Shown: positions 1-4,515 of the stretch, piece by piece | Layout of the letters: each line of letters opens with the position of its first letter | Position numbering within the stretch: the stretch's first letter is position 1 | Assembly (NCBI GenBank): GCA_030690025.1 | Contig: JAUYDJ010000032.1 | Span: 1-6,319, forward strand | Length of the DNA stretch: 6,319 bases | Direction: 5' to 3' | Source of the DNA: Chloroflexota bacterium | Lineage (GTDB): Bacteria > Chloroflexota > Dehalococcoidia > Dehalococcoidales > JAUYDJ01 | Position numbers and translations under genes: made by a program | Notes under the pieces: generated by a model | The model's input: the letters and a program-made list of their open reading frames with translations, nothing else | Databases searched by the model: none | Told to the model about the DNA's origin: nothing

Positions 1-852
1 CGCTCTCTCAACTTCTTTGCGCTGGCCTTTCTGCCACGCCTGAAAGACCTCGGTGAGGTTGCTGATTTGAGTGGAGGCGAGGCCTATGGTGGCGTAGGGC
101 AGGGCATATTCATTAGCGTTAAAAGCTATGGCGAGTCCACCGGCCTCTTCCACCGCCTGCAACATGCGGAAATCGGTGATGCTGTCGCCGACCACTACCC
201 ACTTTGATATCGGCTGGTCTTGAGCGGTGGCAAACTTGTTCAAAGCTGCTAGCTTGCGCCGTCCGCCGACCGGTTTGACCTCTGTTATCGCCTCGCCCAA
301 GTCGGTCGACGGCAGCTGTTTCCAGAAAAACTCATCCAGGCTTTGTTTAATGCGGGCATCATCGCGGACGGGCTGCATACTCAGGATGCCCTCTTCCACG
401 AGTTGCAACCGGGCGATATCATCCTCAGTCAGGGTCTGGCGCAGCCGGTTCAACGGGAACGGGGTGCAGGCAACATTGTGGGCGTAGATGCCCAGCTTCT
501 GGGTAAGGCGCAGGGCGTACTGCTCGTAGGTAGTGGTGATGCAGAATACCTTCCAGCCGCTCTCCTGGAGCCAGGCAATGAGCTTAGGTGCGCCGCCGGT
601 AAACCGGGCGTTAATGGCCAGGGTGGTGATGTTATCCTCGGAGATGCCGTGGAGCAGGAGAAAGGGGACGATAAGGGCCAGGGTGTCGCCAGGCTCGTAG
701 TCCGGCCGTCCTTCGAGAGTCAGCAAATCATCATAGCGGCTGATGACCTCAAAGATTCTCGCGCCGTTGGGGAAGAGCTTCATCAGCTCATAGGCATTAT
801 CCTGGGGTGACAGCGGCCCCTCGAGGTCAAAGGCGATGAAGTTTTTAGCCAT
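1..852 (-). CDS. HAD-superfamily hydrolase, COG4030/EhaR-like (3' end beyond window)
   Basis: The frame is open from an ATG at 852 to the left edge: 284 residues visible, C-terminus missing. Seen: an N-terminal HAD motif I, FIAFDLEGPLS (nucleophile D9, with Glu rather than Asp at +2, E11), a conserved-looking stretch NAYELMKLFPNGARIFEVIS (19-38) followed by RYDD, a motif II-like strand CITTTYEQYA (about 100-109), a candidate motif III Lys in EVKPVGG (near 207), and motif IV GDSITDFRML (about 238-247) with acidic metal ligands. Known: this layout is that of HAD phosphatases, and the EGPL...DNAYEL...SRYDD signature matches, from memory, the COG4030 family that includes the methanogen protein called EhaR; Glu at +2 also occurs in ThrH-like phosphatases. 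Inferred: a soluble Mg-dependent phosphatase of unknown substrate. Nothing here suggests an Eha hydrogenase, so that name should not be transferred. HAD fold is near certain; the subfamily is likely. Confidence 0.88.
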   Translation of the reverse strand, partial: MAKNFIAFDLEGPLSPQDNAYELMKLFPNGARIFEVISRYDDLLTLEGRPDYEPGDTLALIVPFLLLHGISEDNITTLAINARFTGGAPKLIAWLQESGWKVFCITTTYEQYALRLTQKLGIYAHNVACTPFPLNRLRQTLTEDDIARLQLVEEGILSMQPVRDDARIKQSLDEFFWKQLPSTDLGEAITEVKPVGGRRKLAALNKFATAQDQPISKWVVVGDSITDFRMLQAVEEAGGLAIAFNANEYALPYATIGLASTQISNLTEVFQAWQKGQRKEVERA

Positions 853-858
853 TTCTAA

Positions 859-870
859 CCTTACCCCCTT
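859..870 (-). promoter_or_regulatory. Ribosome binding site of the HAD gene
   Basis: On the minus strand a purine-rich run AAGGGGGTAAGG ends 6 bases before the ATG at 852. The AAGG at 862-859 is well spaced; the AAGGGGG part lies about 10 to 11 bases away and may add strength. It supports the ATG at 852 as the true start and shows the gene is translated independently of the upstream operon. I see no convincing -35/-10 pair in the 195-base gap. Confidence 0.65.
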
Positions 871-872
871 TA

Positions 873-1003
873 GAGGTTGTCTGAAAAACGTTTAATTGTC
901 ATTCTGAACGAAGTGAAGAATCTGTTCCGCATCAGAAGTTAGAGATTCATTCAGTCGTCCGCCTTCGGCGTCCTCCTTCAGAATGACATTTTCAGACAGC
1001 CTC
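873..1003. repeat. 131-base imperfect palindrome made of two inward-facing repeat copies (MITE/REP-like)
   Basis: Seen: outer arms GAGGTTGTCTGAAAA (873-887) and TTTTCAGACAGCCTC (989-1003) pair at 14 of 15 bases. Inner arms TGTCATTCTGAA (897-908) and TTCAGAATGACA (977-988) pair at 12 of 12. GAATCT (918-923) and AGATTC (943-948) also pair. Each half therefore reads TGTCATTCTGAA...GAATCT inward; the left copy spans 27 bases (897-923), the right 46 bases (988 back to 943) because of extra sequence containing a small hairpin, CGCC-TTC-GGCG (960-970). No open reading frame fits it. No clear target-site duplication flanks it. Known, from memory: GTCATTCTGA-type repeats are widespread dispersed intergenic elements in many bacterial genomes. 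Inferred: a non-autonomous mobile repeat or its relic, lying between the upstream operon and the HAD gene. Confidence 0.8.
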
Positions 1004-1010
1004 AGATATA

Positions 1011-1035
1011 TTTGAAGGGACTTTGTCCCTTCAAA
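1011..1035 (-). terminator. Perfect hairpin after the formyltransferase gene, possible transcription terminator
   Basis: Seen: TTTGAAGGGA (1011-1020) and TCCCTTCAAA (1026-1035) are exact reverse complements around CTTTG, with an optional extra C-G pair closing a 3-base loop. It starts 12 bases beyond the stop codon of the formyltransferase gene. In the minus-strand transcript the stem is followed by UAUAUCUG, a weak U-tract, so intrinsic termination is plausible but may be leaky. The near-perfect symmetry would also suit an mRNA 3'-end stabilising stem or a short dispersed repeat. Confidence 0.55.
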
Positions 1036-1047
1036 CTTTCCTGGGTC

Positions 1048-1878
1048 TCACTTGGAGGGTTTATCTTTTACCAACCGGTCTATCTCTTCGGTTAGATTAT
1101 ACCCGTTAATGGGCCTGTCTGACGAGTCCACCACTTTTTTGTCCGGGGTAATTCTTATTTTGCCTTCGCTGAACGCCTTTATGGTGGCAACTATCAGCGG
1201 GAACTCCCGGGCCAGGCCATGCTCCCGAATCAGTCGGAACAGGGGACTATTTTCGCCCTGGTTTTCCTTAATCTCACTGACCGAATGTCCCTCAATCTCC
1301 TCCCAGTACTGGTCGAAGGGTTTGCCTCGGATGGAGAAGGTGCAGTAGGCCACTACCGGCCCTTTGTCCAGCTCCGGGGTCACCAGGTGCATCATCACGC
1401 CGGTCGACTTAGTTTTGCGTTCAATCAGCTGCCAGATTACCTCCTGCCAGGTCCCGGCCGGCCCGCCCGGGGCGGCGGGATGCAGGTTAATCATGTTATA
1501 CTTCCGGCACATCTCCTTGCCGACAATCAGCATGTAGCCGGCCAGGGCGCAGAGGTCGGGACTGAAGCCGGCCAGCTTCTTCATCACCGCCCGGTCGTAG
1601 TCAAGCCGCCATTCCGGCAGGGTTCCAGTATGGCCGGTTGATACGCCTTGTTGTTTTTTGAACTTTTCGTAGGAGAGGCACACCAGCGGGATATGGTAGC
1701 CCTCCACCAGTTTCAGAAAGAGGTCGCTCTCCACCGACTCGCCCGGCTCACGGTTGCAGAAAACAAAGCTAATCTCAGCCTTGATTTCACCGCGGTGGAT
1801 GCTGCTCTGCACCACCTCCAGGAGGTCGCGGGCGGCCTTATCTCTGCCCGTGGAAAACCAGCCGAGCTTGTATGTCAT
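1048..1878 (-). CDS. PurN-like formyltransferase (phosphoribosylglycinamide formyltransferase family, extended)
   Basis: 276 residues. Seen: an N-terminal strand and loop GWFSTGRDKAARDLL (6-20) where PurN has its phosphate-binding GNGSN loop; PDLCALAGYMLIV (107-119), equivalent to the PurN folate-site LAGFMRIL; then NLHP (131-134) and TPELDKGPV (167-175). The catalytic Asn-His-Asp set of 10-formyltetrahydrofolate transferases is intact as N131, H133 and D171. It is longer than classical PurN (about 200 residues): extra sequence lies around 75-92 and 190-215, plus a C-terminal tail. The NIHPS Ser is Ala and the phosphate loop is changed. Known: PurN formylates GAR in purine synthesis in the cytosol. 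Inferred: a formyl transfer enzyme, with GAR possible but not certain. The ATG overlaps the upstream PHP stop codon as ATGA, with GAAGGG (1893-1888) nine bases upstream, so translation is probably coupled. Family is sure; substrate is not. Confidence 0.9.
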   Translation of the reverse strand: MTYKLGWFSTGRDKAARDLLEVVQSSIHRGEIKAEISFVFCNREPGESVESDLFLKLVEGYHIPLVCLSYEKFKKQQGVSTGHTGTLPEWRLDYDRAVMKKLAGFSPDLCALAGYMLIVGKEMCRKYNMINLHPAAPGGPAGTWQEVIWQLIERKTKSTGVMMHLVTPELDKGPVVAYCTFSIRGKPFDQYWEEIEGHSVSEIKENQGENSPLFRLIREHGLAREFPLIVATIKAFSEGKIRITPDKKVVDSSDRPINGYNLTEEIDRLVKDKPSK

Positions 1879-2525
1879 GCTTTAAGGCCCTTCTTGAGCT
1901 TCGTCCAGGCGCTGGCAAAGCGGGCCAGGGGGTTAGTGCGGCGTCCGTAAATCTTACCCTGGGCCAGTGCCTGCAGAAAGTCGTCTTTGTCGCTGAATTC
2001 AGGCATCTCCACGTAGGCATTGCCCACTTCATAAATGGAATGGGCATCGCTGCCGGCGCTCTGGGGGAGGCTGTATTTGGCGGCGAAGAGCCTGGCCCTG
2101 GCCAGAGTCCGCGGGAAAATCACTTTCGAGTTGAAGACCTCCAGGACATCGATTTCCTCGACGATTTGCTCCAGGGTATCATCATCCAGTGCCGAGTGCC
2201 GTATCTTATCGAAAGGGTGGGGGATACATACCAGGGCATCCTGGTCCCTGATGCGGGCTATGGTCTCCTCGACCGACAGGTGGCTGGGTATCTCTTCCTT
2301 GAGGAACATGCCCATGATTTCACCGTGGGGCGTTATCATTTCCTCGGCGATAATCACCTTGAAGGGCGCTATGGCCTGCATCTTGAAAGCGCCCTCGGTG
2401 GTGCCGTGGTCGGCGATGGCGATACAGTTTATCCCCAGCGCCTGGCAGCGCTTGATAATTGCCTCCAGGGGCGTAGCACAGTCCATCGAGTACTGCGTAT
2501 GAATATGAAGGTCGGCTTTCAGCAA
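1875..2525 (-). CDS. PHP-domain metal-dependent phosphoesterase
   Basis: 216 residues, single PHP domain. Seen: motif 1 DLHIHTQYSMD (H7, H9, D15), motif 2 IADHGT (D39, H40), E61/E62 and H67 in AEEMITPHGE, motif 3 IPHPFD (H103), N132 in FNSKV, and motif 4 GSDAH (D160, H162), the full ligand set for a trinuclear metal centre. Known: stand-alone PHP proteins of this size act on phosphoesters, such as nucleoside 3',5'-bisphosphate, 5'-nucleotide ends or histidinol phosphate; small TrpH/YciV-type members are the nearest general comparison. The last 20 residues are basic. The start is TTG, chosen because AAAGGA lies five bases upstream and the next residues lead at once into motif 1; no upstream ATG fits. 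It lies 12 bases after the peptidase gene and overlaps the formyltransferase start by four. The substrate cannot be told from sequence. Confidence 0.93.
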   Translation of the reverse strand: MLKADLHIHTQYSMDCATPLEAIIKRCQALGINCIAIADHGTTEGAFKMQAIAPFKVIIAEEMITPHGEIMGMFLKEEIPSHLSVEETIARIRDQDALVCIPHPFDKIRHSALDDDTLEQIVEEIDVLEVFNSKVIFPRTLARARLFAAKYSLPQSAGSDAHSIYEVGNAYVEMPEFSDKDDFLQALAQGKIYGRRTNPLARFASAWTKLKKGLKA

Positions 2526-2530
2526 TTCAG

Positions 2531-2536
2531 TCCTTT
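2531..2536 (-). promoter_or_regulatory. Ribosome binding site that fixes the TTG start of the PHP gene
   Basis: AAAGGA on the minus strand ends five bases (CTGAA) before the TTG at 2525-2523. It begins one base after the peptidase stop codon TGA (2540-2538), so a ribosome ending on the peptidase could restart here. The only in-frame ATG close by falls inside motif 1 and would remove the metal-binding histidines. Confidence 0.75.
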
Positions 2537-2537
2537 C

Positions 2538-3602
2538 TCAGGTCTTCTTGGCTTTGGAGATGACCCTGGCTTTACCATTCTCTATGGCCGCGACATCCTC
2601 GATTCTTACCCCACCCCAGCCGGTGAGATAAATACCCGGCTCAACGGTGAATACCATGCCCGCCGAGAGCACGTCAGTCGATTTGGCACCGAGGCGAGGC
2701 AGCTCGTGGACGGCCAGTCCTACGCCGTGGCCGAGGCCATGCCCGAAGTTCTGACCGTAGCCGGCCTCTTCGATAACCGTCCGCGCCAGGCTATCGGCCT
2801 GCTCGCCGGTCATGCCCTCTTTGATAATACTCAGCGCCGCCAGCTGAGCGCCCAACACGGTATCATAGACCTTGCGGAACTTATCATCCTGAGCGCCGGG
2901 GCAGAAGGTGCGGGTCATGTCGCTGCAGTAACCGCCGCACTTAGCGCCGATATCGACTACCACCGGCTCGCCGGAGTTGATGACACGCGCCGAAGGCTGG
3001 TGATGAGGCAGTGCCCCATTAGGCCCGGCAGCGACGATGATTTCAAAGGGCAAGGTCTGGCTGCCCTGCTCACGCATGAATTTCTCGATTTCCCAGGCGG
3101 CTTCAATCTCGGTCATACCGGGGCGCATGACGCCCTCGATATGTTCTAAAGCGCGGTCGGTTATTCCCACTGCCTTAGTAATAAGGTCAAGCTCTGCCGG
3201 TTCTTTGACGGCGCGGAGCGACTCTACCAGGCTTTCCACCGGCACCAGTTTAAGCTGTGACTGTTTGAGGTTATCGCTTAACCAGCGGTAAAAGGCAAAG
3301 GTGACGCTCTCGGCTTCAAATCCCAGCTTCTTTAAGTTTAGTCCAGCGATGAGTCCGGAAATCCAGTCGGCGGTGTAGCTATTGATTCGGGCAATCTCGA
3401 AGTCGGGGGCCTGGACCGCGGCTTGCTCCACGTAGCGAAAGTCGGTAGCCAAAACAGCCTTTTGCGGGCTAATCAGCAGGTAGCCCGCCGAACCGGTGAA
3501 ACCGGAAAGGTAGTGCCGGTTCTCAGGCTGGGAGATGAGAATAGCATCAATCTCCTTCTCAGCGAGCTTCTGGCGCAGCTTTTCCAGTCTACTCCGGCTC
3601 AT
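2538..3602 (-). CDS. Xaa-Pro aminopeptidase / dipeptidase, M24B family
   Basis: 354 residues from the ATG at 3602. Seen: an N-terminal creatinase-like domain (about 1-130, with ISQPENRHYLSGFTGSAG near 24-40) and a C-terminal pita-bread domain. The five metal ligands are present: D217 in VVDIGA, D228 in CSDMTRTF, H292 in GHGLGHGVG, E321 in TVEPGIY and E335 in RIEDVA, with the second catalytic His H299 in VHE. Known: this dinuclear metal fold removes an N-terminal residue before proline (PepP/YpdF/YqhT types) or splits Xaa-Pro dipeptides (PepQ); the length matches the short YqhT-like group of about 350 residues. Cytosolic; no signal peptide. The frame can be read further upstream to 3668, but that stretch is basic, lies inside the recombinase gene and lacks the family's usual start, whereas the chosen ATG has GGGAG seven bases upstream. 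It overlaps the recombinase by 14 bases, indicating coupling. Exact specificity is uncertain. Confidence 0.94.
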   Translation of the reverse strand: MSRSRLEKLRQKLAEKEIDAILISQPENRHYLSGFTGSAGYLLISPQKAVLATDFRYVEQAAVQAPDFEIARINSYTADWISGLIAGLNLKKLGFEAESVTFAFYRWLSDNLKQSQLKLVPVESLVESLRAVKEPAELDLITKAVGITDRALEHIEGVMRPGMTEIEAAWEIEKFMREQGSQTLPFEIIVAAGPNGALPHHQPSARVINSGEPVVVDIGAKCGGYCSDMTRTFCPGAQDDKFRKVYDTVLGAQLAALSIIKEGMTGEQADSLARTVIEEAGYGQNFGHGLGHGVGLAVHELPRLGAKSTDVLSAGMVFTVEPGIYLTGWGGVRIEDVAAIENGKARVISKAKKT

Positions 3603-4515
3603 CGGGTTTCTCCCGTGCCATGGGGTGGGCAGCCAGGTAAACCTTCTTAGCCTGGCTCTTGGTGACATGGGTGTAAATCTGTGTCGAGGTCAGGCTGGCA
3701 TGCCCCAGCAGCTCCTGAACGACTCTTAAATCGGCGCCGCCATCGAGCAAATGAGTGGCAAAGGTATGGCGCAGCAGGTGAGGGTACACGCGCCTGTCGA
3801 TGCCGGCAATGTTGGCGTATTTTACCAGGATGCGCTGCACCTGCCGCTCGGTGAGGCGTCCGCCGTAGCGGTTCAGGAACACGGCAGCATTGCCTTTTTT
3901 ACCGATAAGTTTAGGGCGGCTCTGGTCGAGGTAGGCGGTCAGGGCTTCAATAGCCGGCTTACCCATCAGCACCACCCGCTCCTTGGAACCTTTCCCCCAG
4001 ACGCGCATCTCGCCGCTGCCCAGGTCGATTTGCTCCAGGTTAAGGCTGGCCAGCTCACTGACCCGCATCCCGCAGGCGTAGAGCAGCTCCAGGAGCGCCC
4101 GGTCGCGCAGTCCCAGCGGCGTGGATAGGTCGGGCGAAGTAAGTAACCGCACCACCTGTTCCAGGCTCAAGAAAGCGGGTAAACGTTTGTCCAGCTTGGG
4201 CGAGGAGGTGGTGGCTACCGGGTTCACCGATATAATTTGCTCCCTCATCAGGTAGCGGTAAAAGGAGCGCAGAGCCGACAGCTTCCGCGCAATGCTCCTT
4301 TTCACCACACCCTGCTCAATAAGATAAGCCAGGTAACCCCGTACCGTGTGCTTGTCCACCTGTTCCAGTGAGCTAATCTTCTTGCTTTTAAGAAAGTGGA
4401 TGAAGTCCATCAAATCGGTGGAGTAGTTGCGCACGGTATACGGCGAAGCGTTGCGCTCCGCCTCAAGGTAGTTCCGGTATTTACGGAAGACCTCTTGCAT
4501 GTAGCTAGCCGCCAT
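3589..4515 (-). CDS. xerC: Site-specific tyrosine recombinase, XerC/XerD family
   Basis: 308 residues from the ATG at 4515. Seen: an N-terminal SAM-like core-binding domain (about 5-95, with YLEAERNASPYTVRNYSTDL) and a C-terminal catalytic domain. All six catalytic positions are present: R151 in CGMRVSEL, K175 in GKGSKER, H246 and R249 in HLLRHTFATHLL, H272 in LLGHAS, and nucleophile Y281 in QIYTHV. Known: Xer recombinases resolve chromosome dimers at dif. The size, the short linker and the AHP ending fit a housekeeping Xer rather than a phage or integron integrase; XerC versus XerD cannot be settled here, and the symbol rests partly on the topA neighbourhood. Starts considered: GTG 4521, ATG 4515, ATG 4500. 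ATG 4515 has GAAGAG five bases upstream and overlaps the topA end; ATG 4500 lies just after the topA stop codon and aligns about as well with family N-termini. Its end overlaps the peptidase start. Confidence 0.93.
   Translation of the reverse strand: MAASYMQEVFRKYRNYLEAERNASPYTVRNYSTDLMDFIHFLKSKKISSLEQVDKHTVRGYLAYLIEQGVVKRSIARKLSALRSFYRYLMREQIISVNPVATTSSPKLDKRLPAFLSLEQVVRLLTSPDLSTPLGLRDRALLELLYACGMRVSELASLNLEQIDLGSGEMRVWGKGSKERVVLMGKPAIEALTAYLDQSRPKLIGKKGNAAVFLNRYGGRLTERQVQRILVKYANIAGIDRRVYPHLLRHTFATHLLDGGADLRVVQELLGHASLTSTQIYTHVTKSQAKKVYLAAHPMAREKPDEPE
3610..3614 (-). promoter_or_regulatory. Ribosome binding site that fixes the peptidase start
   Basis: GGGAG on the minus strand lies seven bases (AAACCCG) before the ATG at 3602, inside the last codons of the recombinase gene. 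It favours the 354-residue peptidase over a 22-residue longer reading from 3668. Confidence 0.65.

Noticed and set aside
343..810. A 155-codon plus-strand frame at the left end
   Set aside because: It is antisense to the HAD gene, whose motifs I, II and IV are clear. No ribosome binding site or recognisable domain was seen.
873..1035. CRISPR repeats or a structured riboswitch
   Set aside because: The repeats are inverted rather than direct and there are no spacers. The symmetry is explained by a palindromic repeat and a simple hairpin, and no riboswitch core was recognised.
853..1047. A promoter for the HAD gene in the gap
   Set aside because: AT-rich patches such as GACAAT and TATATC exist on the minus strand, but none has a well-spaced -35 partner that I could defend.
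1872..3149. A 425-codon open frame on the plus strand
   Set aside because: It lies antisense to the PHP and peptidase genes, both of which have complete catalytic motif sets. Its translation shows no domain and reads as the mirror of GC-biased codons; a few such stop-poor frames are expected opposite genes of this composition.
3589..4515. The tyrosine recombinase as an integrase of a mobile element
   Set aside because: It sits inside a housekeeping operon directly after topA, has Xer-like length and motifs, and no attachment site, tRNA, excisionase or cargo gene is near it.
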